From: an uncultured Croceitalea sp.
Lineage (GTDB): Bacteria; Bacteroidota; Bacteroidia; Flavobacteriales; Flavobacteriaceae
Direction: 5' to 3'
Assembly (NCBI GenBank): GCA_947499565.1
Contig: CANMOV010000001.1
Coordinates: forward strand, 1,116,001-1,180,000
Length of the DNA stretch: 64,000 nt
Below the pieces are notes generated by a model, which was not told the origin of the DNA, did not search any database, and worked only from the letters and a program-made list of their open reading frames with translations. The position numbers were made by a program, and so were the translations under genes. Positions 16,801 through 25,236 of the stretch are shown piece by piece (the stretch's first letter is position 1; each line of letters starts with the position of its first letter).

Positions 16801-17424
16801 TTATGATTTACATTGCTCGGCAACTGACTTCGCACGGTCTTGTCCCCAATTTGGATGAAAGTCCGATTCTGGCTTAAATGTAGCAAAAAGTTCTAAAGAC
16901 CTTTCAATATCTTTGCAATACGGAGCGGTATCCTTTCCAAAATACCTCGCAGCTCCCATATCCCATTCCGCTTTTCCAAATACTACTCTAGGATTATCTG
17001 GAGCTAATTCTGCTGCCTCTTGATAAAGCTTTACATTCTTTCCTGAAAGCGTCATACCATAAGTAGCCCCATCAAAAGCTATCCAAGCGGTATTTGTCAT
17101 TGCCTCTAGAACCAATATCTCTGGGTTATTTGGAGAAATATTTTTGGCAATATCTATATACTCCTTGGCCTTACCAAGTTGTAAACTAAGCTTTTGTTCA
17201 TCTTGTTCTCCAAATGAAGCCGTAGTATTAACCATAGCTACGTAGTAGTAGGGTAGCCAATTATCCATTTCTGCAGTTGCTATGCGCTCAAATAAGTTAG
17301 AGGCATCTACAATTTTTTGTTCAGACCATAATTTCATCGCCTTTTCCATGCCCCTAGTATATTGGTCTTGAGCCTTAATTCCTGTAATTGTTAGAAGTAG
17401 TACTAGTAGAATTGATTTTTTCAT
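16801..17424 (-). CDS. Exported TPR-like protein
   Basis: A 207-residue protein with a cleavable signal peptide (MKKSILLVLLLTITGIKAQ) and a helical body resembling degenerate tetratricopeptide repeats (KLWSEQKIVDASNLFERIA, then YQEAAELAPDNPRVVFGKA). Two C-terminal cysteines could form a disulfide (CKDIERSLELF, EQCKS). It ends three bases before the kinase start in transcription order, so it is probably coupled to it and may be an extracytoplasmic partner. Confidence 0.75.
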   Translation of the reverse strand: MKKSILLVLLLTITGIKAQDQYTRGMEKAMKLWSEQKIVDASNLFERIATAEMDNWLPYYYVAMVNTTASFGEQDEQKLSLQLGKAKEYIDIAKNISPNNPEILVLEAMTNTAWIAFDGATYGMTLSGKNVKLYQEAAELAPDNPRVVFGKAEWDMGAARYFGKDTAPYCKDIERSLELFATFKPESDFHPNWGQDRAKSVAEQCKS

Positions 17425-17428
17425 CGTT

Positions 17429-17857
17429 TTATAATTTTATTGTTATTAATTTTTCTTCTTCTGATAATTTAAACTTAGCATCTTCCCATTTTGGAGGTCC
17501 AAAATTTCCTTTAGCACCATTAGACGTCCCATAATCTTCTTTAGGCATAAAACCCAAAAACATATCAAACTTTTTATTGTTGTTTTTATCATGAAATAGG
17601 GATACCGCATAGTCACCATATGGGATTTTTTCAAATAGCACCTCACACTTTCCATCCTTAATTTCTGATACCATTCCCATATATACTTTTTCCAACCATT
17701 TCTTCTCACTATCGTAAAGTCCAATAATCATATTTCCCTTATCACTAGAAGCCTCAGAGACAGTTACTCTTATTTTTCCCATAGCTTGGTCCTGAGCGTT
17801 AAGAACATTAGTACTTACTGCAACTAGAAGTAAGGTTGCTAATAAAACTTGTTTCAT
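17429..17857 (-). CDS. DUF2141 exported protein
   Basis: A 142-residue protein with a signal peptide (cleavage near NVLNA-QD at about residue 21) and a DUF2141 beta-sandwich: IRVTVSEA, then YGDYAVSLFHDKNNNKKFD (a calcium-loop-like D-N-N motif), then FMPKEDYGTSNGAKGNFGPP. It is the first gene of the minus-strand run leading to the kinase, 2TM genes and LytTR regulator, with a paired LytTR-like site 88 bases upstream of its ATG. A paralogue is at 30120. Function unknown. Confidence 0.88.
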   Translation of the reverse strand: MKQVLLATLLLVAVSTNVLNAQDQAMGKIRVTVSEASSDKGNMIIGLYDSEKKWLEKVYMGMVSEIKDGKCEVLFEKIPYGDYAVSLFHDKNNNKKFDMFLGFMPKEDYGTSNGAKGNFGPPKWEDAKFKLSEEEKLITIKL

Positions 17858-17937
17858 AACTGTACTATTTTAATTGATTTTAATCTGGTTATATTTTTCA
17901 ATACAAATATGATTCTGAATAACAGCTTTAAATAATA

Positions 17938-17974
17938 TGCATTACCCAACTGTAGATTCCTTAGGATGAATTGT
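17938..17974 (-). promoter_or_regulatory. Paired LytTR-like site upstream of the DUF2141 operon
   Basis: On the minus strand ACAATTCAT (17966-17974), 12 bases, then ACAGTTGGG (17945-17953). The second 9-mer matches the AlgR/AgrA/LytR consensus [TA][AC][CA]GTTN[AG][TG] at every position; the first has one mismatch. The 21-bp centre spacing is two helical turns, as known for LytTR dimers. An element of nearly the same sequence and identical spacing lies upstream of the TonB receptor. Confidence 0.6.
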
Positions 17975-17977
17975 TAT

Positions 17978-20140
17978 CTAAAGATTATCTAACTGATTAC
18001 TCTTTTTATCTGTGCTAATTGTCCAAAAGAATCCAACGAAGAAAAAGCTATCCGCTGCAGGTCTTATAGCCTGTCTATCAAAGACACCAGCAACATTTGG
18101 AGTATTCGCATATTGATAGTTATTAATGTTGTTAAAACCCAACACATTGTTTACTGAGAAATACAAAATCTTTTGCTGGTCTATTAAATAAGCCCAGTTA
18201 AGACTTAGATTATTAAAAGACTTTGTTTTTTCGGCTAAAAACTCTACCGTGTTTGGGTTATCATAGGGCCTACCTGAACCGTAGTTATAAGATAAACCCA
18301 CTTGAGAACGTAGCTTATTCACCCAATACTTAGTGACAACAGATAAGTTATGTTTGGATGCAAAATTTGGTGTTGCTCTTTCTCTAAAATTTCTAAAATC
18401 CCGTTCCGTATCTAAATAACTATAAGAAATCCAATAATCTAAATTTTCTATGCTCTTGTTATCTCTCCAAAAAAGGTCTAATCCACTTGCATAACCCGAA
18501 CCAGAATTTGAATACTGCGAATCAAATTGTGGTAATTCGGTATTAAATTTCACTAAATCATTATAATCTTTGTAATATACTTCCGCGCGAAAAGTTTTTC
18601 CGTTGTCCAAATACTGATAGTTAAGTATGTAATGTGAAGTCTTTTCAGCATTTAAACTTTGGTCATATCCAAGTATGGTACTTTGTGGGTTTTGATAGAA
18701 ATCACCATAAGCAAAGGAAAACTGTCCCTTTTCGCTGCTTTGATAAGCTAAAGAGAGTCGTGGAGAAAAAGAAAACTCATTTAATACCGAGGTGTTTTCA
18801 ATTCTAGCTCCTAGTTTCATAGCAAACTTATTACTGAAGAAAATATCGCTCTCAGCAAAACCAGCAAATAGCTGGTCATTATAGTTGCTATCAAATTCAA
18901 AACCATCAGGGGCTATAAACGTTTCCTTATAATCAAGGTTAAATAATTCTGTTCCAAGACTTAAAGAAAATCGATTGCTAAAGCTCTTCTTTAATTTCAC
19001 CTTTAAATGCGAGCCTGTTTCTTTTGCGTCAATTCGATTTTCAACTATTCCAATGTCATTCGTATCCCAAGAAATGCTAGCTCCAGAAGTTAATGTCCAA
19101 TCTTTAGCAAAAAAGTGTTTGTATGAAGAATTAAAATATAGATTGTTATTTGTAAGCTGAAAACGAACAAAATCTTCAAAATTGATGTTCTCTTGTTCAA
19201 TATCTAAATTAGCATGGTTAAATCCAGTATATAATTTAAATATTCCTTTCTCCCCTTTGCTTCTAAATACTGCTTCTCCAGAAATAGATTCGTAAGGACT
19301 GTTCCATCTAACGCCTTGACTAGATGGAATTAGAGCCTCGTAAGGTGCTAGGTTAACGTATGAAGTATTAAAACTTAAAGATTCATTGCCCCAAATTTCA
19401 GTATGACCAACTCCTCCGCCTACAGACATGATTGAAATGTCTGTCTTTTCTTGATCTGGTACGTCAGTTGTATTTAATAAAAGTACGCTAGACAAAGCTT
19501 GTCCATATTCAGCAGAGTATCCACCAGTACTAAAGGTTATTCCTTTAAATAAAAATGGAGAAAAGCGACCCCGTGTTGGGATATTATTTGCAGTCGCATT
19601 GAATGGTTGAAAAACCCGTAGGCCATCTATAAAAACCTGTGTTTCACTGGCATCACCTCCACGAACGAATAAACGCCCATCTTCATTTACTGTCGTAGTA
19701 CCAGGTAAGGTTTGCAAGGCAGCCACAAAATCACCAGCTGCACCTGCTGTAGTAACAATGTCCAATGGTTTTAATACAGATACCTTGGAATTATCTCCAG
19801 CTTCAAACGTTCCAGCAGTAAGTGTTACTCCCGTTAAAGAATTTATAGCTTCTACAAGTTGAATGGTAATATTCTTAAAATAAGAAACATCACCCATTTC
19901 ATAATGCGGTTCATAAGACAACATGGAGATGACCAAGGTTTGTGTTCCTGTTTCGGAAGTTTCAAAAGAAAACCCTCCACTCTCATTTGTAGAAGAACCA
20001 TCATAAGTTCCTTCTAGATAAACATTAGCACCAGAAATAGGTTGATTGGCATTGTCTGTAACCTTTCCGCTAATGGTAATTTGTGCTGATGAAACACTTA
20101 CTATGAGCAAGAAAATAAATAGGGTAATCTGATTATTCAT
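17978..20140 (-). CDS. TonB-dependent receptor with carboxypeptidase-regulatory-like domain
   Basis: A 720-residue outer-membrane receptor. The ATG at 20140 is preferred over an in-frame TTG at 20167 because it places the signal peptide (ITLFIFLLIVSVSSAQ) at the N-terminus. Next come a CarboxypepD_reg-like domain (about 20-105: SGKVTDNANQPISGANVYLEG), a plug (about 115-225: FVAALQTLPGTTTVNEDG, then LFVRGGDASETQVFIDG) and a beta-barrel to the FFFVGFFWTI strand, with a ten-residue tail. It imports an unidentified ligand. No SusD partner is adjacent, so it is not a typical polysaccharide-utilisation pair. A paired LytTR-like site lies 66 bases upstream. Confidence 0.92.
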   Translation of the reverse strand: MNNQITLFIFLLIVSVSSAQITISGKVTDNANQPISGANVYLEGTYDGSSTNESGGFSFETSETGTQTLVISMLSYEPHYEMGDVSYFKNITIQLVEAINSLTGVTLTAGTFEAGDNSKVSVLKPLDIVTTAGAAGDFVAALQTLPGTTTVNEDGRLFVRGGDASETQVFIDGLRVFQPFNATANNIPTRGRFSPFLFKGITFSTGGYSAEYGQALSSVLLLNTTDVPDQEKTDISIMSVGGGVGHTEIWGNESLSFNTSYVNLAPYEALIPSSQGVRWNSPYESISGEAVFRSKGEKGIFKLYTGFNHANLDIEQENINFEDFVRFQLTNNNLYFNSSYKHFFAKDWTLTSGASISWDTNDIGIVENRIDAKETGSHLKVKLKKSFSNRFSLSLGTELFNLDYKETFIAPDGFEFDSNYNDQLFAGFAESDIFFSNKFAMKLGARIENTSVLNEFSFSPRLSLAYQSSEKGQFSFAYGDFYQNPQSTILGYDQSLNAEKTSHYILNYQYLDNGKTFRAEVYYKDYNDLVKFNTELPQFDSQYSNSGSGYASGLDLFWRDNKSIENLDYWISYSYLDTERDFRNFRERATPNFASKHNLSVVTKYWVNKLRSQVGLSYNYGSGRPYDNPNTVEFLAEKTKSFNNLSLNWAYLIDQQKILYFSVNNVLGFNNINNYQYANTPNVAGVFDRQAIRPAADSFFFVGFFWTISTDKKSNQLDNL

Positions 20141-20198
20141 GACTGTTGTTTTTGATTGATGATTCAAAAGTCAACAGATACACCCTCTTTGCGCAATA

Positions 20199-20235
20199 AG
20201 AATTACCGAACTGTAAATTTATGCGACTGGATTGT
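20199..20235 (-). promoter_or_regulatory. Paired LytTR-like site upstream of the TonB receptor
   Basis: On the minus strand ACAATCCAG (20227-20235), 12 bases, then ACAGTTCGG (20206-20214). The second 9-mer matches the LytTR consensus fully. The plus-strand text ATTACCGAACTGTA and, 14 bases later, ATTGTTAC parallels ATTACCCAACTGTA and ATTGTTAT at 17941-17977. The site is in the divergent region shared with the RNA helicase gene, so it could affect either. Confidence 0.6.
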
Positions 20236-20271
20236 TACAAATTCCAGTAACTTCGCCGCTTATTAAAAACT

Positions 20272-21561
20272 ATGACCTTTAAAGACCTCGGCCTAGCCAA
20301 ACCTATTCTAAAAGCACTTGATGCTGAAGGCTACACCACACCTACTCCAATCCAATCACAAGCAATACCAATACTTTTAAAGAGAAAAGACTTACTAGGT
20401 GTTGCACAAACAGGTACTGGTAAAACAGCAGCTTTTGGAATTCCAATACTACATCATCTATATTTGGCCAAAAACCAACAACAACGAAGAAGAGGTATTA
20501 AGGCTCTAGTAGTAACGCCTACTCGTGAATTAGCCATTCAAATCGGGGAAAGTTTTACAGCTTACGGAAAACATACAGGTTTACGAAATACAGTTATTTT
20601 TGGAGGCGTAAAACAGGGAAAGCAAGTAAGTACCCTAAGAAATGGTGTTGATATTTTAATCGCAACTCCTGGAAGGCTATTGGATTTAATGAATCAGGGT
20701 TTTATATCGCTCCGAGATATAGAATACGCTGTGCTAGATGAAGCTGATCAAATGCTAGACATGGGCTTCATCCATGATATTAAAAAAATCATAGCAAAAC
20801 TTCCACCAAAAAGACAATCGCTCTTCTTTTCTGCTACCATGCCAAAAACGATAGTGGAGCTCTCTAGAAGAATATTAGGTGACTTTGAGCAGGTAACGAT
20901 TAAGCCAGAACAAGCTACTGCAGAAAAGGTAGAACAAGGCGTTTATTTTGTAAGTAAGTCTGATAAGGTAAAATTGTTGGTTCATTTACTTCAAAATAAA
21001 ATGCAAGATTCCGTCTTGGTCTTTTCACGCACCAAACACGGAGCTAATAAAATTGTTAAAAAGTTAGCGCAAGCTGATATTAATTCTGCTGCTATTCATG
21101 GCAACAAATCACAAGCAGCACGGCAAAAAGCACTAGGCGCTTTTAAAGATGGAAAGTTGAAAGTATTGGTTGCTACAGATATCGCTGCTCGTGGTATTGA
21201 TGTGGAAGAACTTTCCCTTGTTATTAATTATGACTTACCCAATGTGCCTGAAACTTATGTACATCGTATTGGCAGGACTGGTCGAGCGAGTGCTAGTGGA
21301 ATTGCTTTATCTTTCTGTGATGTGGAAGAACGCCCCTATTTAAGAGACATAGAGAAGTTAATAAAACAAGAAGTTCCTAAAATAGATGAACATCCATTTG
21401 TAGATGATAGTAAAGAGGATGTAGCCAAAAAACCTAAAACATCAAACCCTTCCCGAAATCGCAATAGAAACCGTAATCGGTCTGGAAATTCAAATCATCG
21501 TGGGAAGAAGAATAGGAATAGAAATAGTGGCAATCGCAACAGTTCTAACAAAAGTGACTAA
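20272..21561 (+). CDS. rhlE: DEAD-box RNA helicase, RhlE-like
   Basis: A 429-residue ATP-dependent RNA helicase for RNA unwinding in ribosome assembly or decay. All motifs are present in order: Q motif ([19 protein letters not shown]...PTPIQ), Walker [31 protein letters not shown], then domain 2 with DVAARGID-like [13 protein letters not shown] and HRIGRTGRA. The last ~40 residues are Arg/Asn/Ser-rich, a basic RNA-binding tail typical of Bacteroidota RhlE proteins. Peptidase E follows 21 bases later. Confidence 0.95.
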   Translation: MTFKDLGLAKPILKALDAEGYTTPTPIQSQAIPILLKRKDLLGVAQTGTGKTAAFGIPILHHLYLAKNQQQRRRGIKALVVTPTRELAIQIGESFTAYGKHTGLRNTVIFGGVKQGKQVSTLRNGVDILIATPGRLLDLMNQGFISLRDIEYAVLDEADQMLDMGFIHDIKKIIAKLPPKRQSLFFSATMPKTIVELSRRILGDFEQVTIKPEQATAEKVEQGVYFVSKSDKVKLLVHLLQNKMQDSVLVFSRTKHGANKIVKKLAQADINSAAIHGNKSQAARQKALGAFKDGKLKVLVATDIAARGIDVEELSLVINYDLPNVPETYVHRIGRTGRASASGIALSFCDVEERPYLRDIEKLIKQEVPKIDEHPFVDDSKEDVAKKPKTSNPSRNRNRNRNRSGNSNHRGKKNRNRNSGNRNSSNKSD

Positions 21562-21582
21562 GTATTTTTTATTTTAGTTGAA

Positions 21583-22275
21583 GTGAAAAAACAACTCCTA
21601 ATTTATGGAAGCGGTCGCCATACCGTTCCTTTCATCAATTATATGGCACAGCTTACAGGTAAACAAAAGCCGAATGTTTGCTTTTTACCTACTGCAAGTG
21701 GTGATGATGTAGAATATATCAATCGTTTTTATGAAGTATGTAATCAGCTTGAAGTTAATCCACATGTAATAAGAGTCTGGATAAATTCTTATGACCAAAA
21801 GGAAACTTTTGAAGAACTGATTGATAAAATGGATGTCATTGTAGTTGGGGGTGGTAATACCCTAAATATGTTAGCCATTTGGAAAGCGCAAGGAATAGAT
21901 GTTGCGCTCAAAAAAGCTTATGAAAATGGCACTATTATGGGTGGAGGAAGTGCTGGCTCTTTGTGTTGGACTAACGGTGGAACAACAGACTCAAGACCTA
22001 CAGAATTAAGTATTGTAAAAGGCTTGTCCTTTATAAATAAAAGCCACTGTCCACATTACAATTCAGAAAAATCGCGAAGACCGTTATATCATAAAAATAT
22101 TCTAGAAGGTAATTTAACTGATGGCTACGCCTGTGATGACCGTTCTGCCATTCACTTTATAAATGAAGAAGTAGAAAAATCAATTTCCTTGGATAAAGAG
22201 AATCATTCCTATTATGTTTATTTAAAGGGTGAAAAGATTGTAGAAGAACGTATTCCAAACGAAATTTTGCCTTAA
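21583..22275 (+). CDS. pepE: Peptidase E (S51 family, alpha-aspartyl dipeptidase-like)
   Basis: A 230-residue cytoplasmic S51 peptidase with a GTG start. The nucleophile is S123 in GGGSAGSLCW, preceded by the VVGGGNTLNML loop, with a CPHYNSE segment for the catalytic histidine. Family members remove N-terminal aspartate from dipeptides, or process cyanophycin in the related branch; this protein is nearer the larger peptidase E-like group. It may be cotranscribed with the helicase. Confidence 0.85.
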   Translation: MKKQLLIYGSGRHTVPFINYMAQLTGKQKPNVCFLPTASGDDVEYINRFYEVCNQLEVNPHVIRVWINSYDQKETFEELIDKMDVIVVGGGNTLNMLAIWKAQGIDVALKKAYENGTIMGGGSAGSLCWTNGGTTDSRPTELSIVKGLSFINKSHCPHYNSEKSRRPLYHKNILEGNLTDGYACDDRSAIHFINEEVEKSISLDKENHSYYVYLKGEKIVEERIPNEILP

Positions 22276-22436
22276 GCTATTATTTATGGCGTTCAAAAAT
22301 ATTTAAATCCCTAATTAGTCTTTCCATTAGCTGTATTTCATCGAAAAAAGCAAATAGTATTCTGTTTTTTAGGTAGTTATACACATCTTTGAGAAATTTT
22401 TAGTCGCCAATTTGGCTGCTGTAAAAGCCCTTAATT

Positions 22437-23333
22437 ATGAAAATGAAAAAAATTCTAAGCCTTTTAATCCTATTTGGCATTTTAGCTAGCTGTTCCGATG
22501 ACAACAAAAATGCATCAGAAAAAACAGGAAGATTAAGCGTTACGTTGACCGATGCTCCATTCCCTTATGACCTTGTAGCAGAAGCTAACGTTACCATTTT
22601 TAAGATTGAAGCAAGATTTAAATCTGATGATGAATCGGCAATGGATAATAGTGACGACGATTTAGAAGGAGAAAGCGGTTCTGAGTTTATTCTTTTAATG
22701 GAAGACGAAATCGACGTAAACCTATTGGAATTAACAAACGGTGTTACCACACAAATGGCAGACATAGAAGTTCCTGCTGGTACTTACGATTTAGTTCGTG
22801 TTTATGTTAGAGGAACCAATGTTGTTCTTACTGATGGTAGAGTATTCGATTTAAAAGTTCCTAGCGGAGAACAATCAGGAATTAAAGTATTTATAAAGCC
22901 TGGCCTAACTGTTACTGGTGGCCTTTCTTCAGATTTACTTTTAGATTTTGATGTAAGTAAGTCTTTTGTTGCGAAAGGAAATATTAAAAGAGTTGACGGT
23001 ATTAATGGTTTCAACTTTAAACCAGTTATTAAGGCAAGTAATATGTCTACAGCTGGCTCACTTATTGGAAACGTAAGCACGACGATGGAAGAAATGAGCA
23101 CTCCACTTGAAGGTTCTCAAGTTTCTGTAATTGTTGCTGATACTATAAACACTACTGCATTTACTGATGTAGATGGTAATTACATGATTATGGGTTTACA
23201 AGGCGGGATGTACAAAGCTGTAGCGGAGTTCGAAGGATATGTTGCAAGTGACACGGTAAACATAGAAATAAACGTGGCCAACAATACAGTTCAAGATTTT
23301 GTTTTAGAACAAAAGGCTGAAGAAGATAATTAA
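22437..23333 (+). CDS. DUF4382 lipoprotein with C-terminal carboxypeptidase-regulatory-like domain
   Basis: A 298-residue lipoprotein (lipobox LASC, cysteine 19). DUF4382 covers about residues 30-205, starting GRLSVTLTDAPFPYDLVAEANVTI and with an acidic Asp/Ser-rich insert at about 60-75. A beta-sandwich of the carboxypeptidase-regulatory type follows (about 212-292: TPLEGSQVSVIVADTINTTA, then DGNYMIMGLQGGMYKA). An alternative ATG two codons downstream is possible. Surface or periplasmic; function of DUF4382 unknown. Confidence 0.85.
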   Translation: MKMKKILSLLILFGILASCSDDNKNASEKTGRLSVTLTDAPFPYDLVAEANVTIFKIEARFKSDDESAMDNSDDDLEGESGSEFILLMEDEIDVNLLELTNGVTTQMADIEVPAGTYDLVRVYVRGTNVVLTDGRVFDLKVPSGEQSGIKVFIKPGLTVTGGLSSDLLLDFDVSKSFVAKGNIKRVDGINGFNFKPVIKASNMSTAGSLIGNVSTTMEEMSTPLEGSQVSVIVADTINTTAFTDVDGNYMIMGLQGGMYKAVAEFEGYVASDTVNIEINVANNTVQDFVLEQKAEEDN

Positions 23334-23360
23334 AGTTTAAAATAAAAATAACTAGAAAAT

Positions 23361-23390
23361 GGCAAGGTTAACACCTTGCCTTTCTTTTTT
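23361..23390 (+). terminator. Intrinsic terminator after the DUF4382 gene
   Basis: GGCAAGGT and ACCTTGCC form a perfect 8-bp stem with a 4-nt loop, followed by TTTCTTTTTT, 28 bases past the stop. Confidence 0.88.
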
Positions 23391-23434
23391 GCATCTAGTA
23401 TTAATTACCTTTCTATAATTTTAGACACAAAGTT

Positions 23435-23626
23435 ATGGGGATATTTTGGGATTTATTACAACAAGACGAATTAGAAAAGCAACAAGAACAAGCGGATAGT
23501 GTCGAAGAACGTGTGGAGCATTTGGAGCAGGAACTGGAAAAAACCAAAACCTTATTAAAGAAAACTCTTGTAGCATTAGAGGCCCACTTAAATAAGGATA
23601 TTGATGGCGATGGACAAACAGGCTAA
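23435..23626 (+). CDS. Small coiled-coil protein
   Basis: A 63-residue, strongly acidic and Gln/Glu-rich protein with one continuous heptad-like helix (about residues 10-55: EERVEHLEQELEKTKTLL) and a DIDGDGQTG tail that looks like a calcium-loop remnant. No signal peptide. Its ATG is 44 bases past the terminator and it ends 28 bases before the GH113-like gene. Function unknown. Confidence 0.7.
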   Translation: MGIFWDLLQQDELEKQQEQADSVEERVEHLEQELEKTKTLLKKTLVALEAHLNKDIDGDGQTG

Positions 23627-23654
23627 ATCCTAATTTAAGTATCTTTATCTTGAT

Positions 23655-25043
23655 ATGCATCAATCATCAATCAAAAAAGAAATCCGTAATGCACTAGTTA
23701 TCTATTTTTTTACATGGCTAGTAGTTTTTTTGCTTGTCACCGTAAGAATTTCTAGAGGTAAACGTACATTTTCTGAGGCAGCCAATTTATTTATAGAATT
23801 TCTATCTAATTCTAGTTTTATTGTAGCAATTCATTTGCTTTTTGGAATACTAATGCTGTTATTTTGGATTTTTAGATACTTTATTAGGTTATACAAAAAG
23901 AAAGGTATTAAATCTGCAATTAGACAATTTACGTTTCGATTTATTACACCCGTTTTAGTAGTGTTTGTTGCCTTTAAAACATTAGTGTTTGCAAACTCTA
24001 ATGAAAACTATTCTTTCGATTGGATTGAAGGTGTTATGAATAGCAAAGGAGAATCCAATGATTTTTATAACGCAGATAAAATGCATCGCGGTATGAGTGT
24101 TTTTGGATGGGGTTCAATAAATGACTCCATTGCTCTTGCTCCGCTAATTAAAGCAAATGTAGAATGGGTAGCCATTATACCTTTTATTGACCAAGAAGAT
24201 GAAACCTCTAAAACGGTGCGCCGTCCAATTGAAAAAGATGCACTCTGGAGGTCGAGAGACTCCGTATTTATTAAATCAATAGCAGCAATACATGAAAAAG
24301 GCTTACATGTTCAACTAAAACCTCATTTATGGACTTTCAGGGGTTGGCGTGCTAATCTTAGTTTAAATTCTGATGAAGAATGGGACATTTGGTTTGATTC
24401 TTATGAAGACTACATGCTATACTATGCCCGCTTGGCAGAACATACCGGAGTAGAATTATTCTGTGTGGGAACAGAGCTTAAATCATCCATTAAAAAACAA
24501 CCTCAGCGCTGGAAAACACTTATCAAAAAGATAAGGGAAGTTTATTCAGGCAAACTAACCTATGCTGCCAATTGGCATGACGAATATGAGTACATCGATT
24601 TTTGGAATGATTTGGATTTTATAGGTATACAGGCATACTTTCCGTTAACAAAAAATAAAACCCCAGATTTAGAAAGTATAGAAAAAGGTTGGGCTAAACA
24701 TATTGATAAATTAGAAAAATTAAATCGAACCTATCAAAAACCAATTTTGTTTACTGAAGTGGGCTATAGAAGTGATGTCTCTGCTACTATAAAACCTTGG
24801 GAATGGGATTCTACTTTCAGTGTATTGCACAAAAAGAAGTCTGATAAGACACAACAATTGGCATTTGAAGCATTATTCAAGCAGCTTTGGACTAAAGAAT
24901 GGTTTGCTGGAGTTTATATTTGGCAATGGGACCATAGAAGTACTGAAGATGGTGCCGCGACAAATTTAGATTTTTCTCCGCGTTTTAAACCCGCAGAAAA
25001 TATAATTGCCAAATGGTTCGGTGAACCGGCAGATAAAGAATAA
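23655..25043 (+). CDS. Membrane-anchored glycoside hydrolase, GH113-like
   Basis: A 462-residue protein. Three membrane helices (about residues 13-31, 54-78 and 96-113) precede a TIM barrel (about 140-458) that resembles GH113 beta-mannanases: MSVFGWGS, LKPHLWTFRG, the acid/base E274 in GTELKS and the nucleophile E368 in LFTEVGYRS, ending VYIWQWDHRS. Both catalytic glutamates are present. Most GH113 enzymes are secreted, so the membrane module is unusual. The adjacent genes are not mannan-related, so the substrate is uncertain. Confidence 0.82.
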   Translation: MHQSSIKKEIRNALVIYFFTWLVVFLLVTVRISRGKRTFSEAANLFIEFLSNSSFIVAIHLLFGILMLLFWIFRYFIRLYKKKGIKSAIRQFTFRFITPVLVVFVAFKTLVFANSNENYSFDWIEGVMNSKGESNDFYNADKMHRGMSVFGWGSINDSIALAPLIKANVEWVAIIPFIDQEDETSKTVRRPIEKDALWRSRDSVFIKSIAAIHEKGLHVQLKPHLWTFRGWRANLSLNSDEEWDIWFDSYEDYMLYYARLAEHTGVELFCVGTELKSSIKKQPQRWKTLIKKIREVYSGKLTYAANWHDEYEYIDFWNDLDFIGIQAYFPLTKNKTPDLESIEKGWAKHIDKLEKLNRTYQKPILFTEVGYRSDVSATIKPWEWDSTFSVLHKKKSDKTQQLAFEALFKQLWTKEWFAGVYIWQWDHRSTEDGAATNLDFSPRFKPAENIIAKWFGEPADKE

Positions 25044-25045
25044 CT

Positions 25046-25183
25046 ATGAATTCTGTAGATATTATTACGCTAATCGCGATTATATTATTTGCTCGACTTG
25101 GTGTTCGTTTGTATTCGCGCTATAAAGAACTAAACAAAGAAGGAAAGAAAAAGCCTAAAGATGAAAATGAAGATATTCCATAG
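25046..25183 (+). CDS. Small membrane protein (45 aa)
   Basis: An ATG two bases after the GH113-like stop opens a 45-codon frame: one hydrophobic helix (residues 5-18: DIITLIAIILFARLG) followed by a basic and then acidic tail (YSRYKELNKEGKKK, then DENEDIP). The tight spacing and positive-inside pattern support a real gene, cotranscribed with the hydrolase. No family recognised. Confidence 0.55.
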   Translation: MNSVDIITLIAIILFARLGVRLYSRYKELNKEGKKKPKDENEDIP

Positions 25184-25236
25184 CAAAACCTTATCTTCAA
25201 GCTCCAATTAAAATCAATCAAACTAGCACTATTAAA

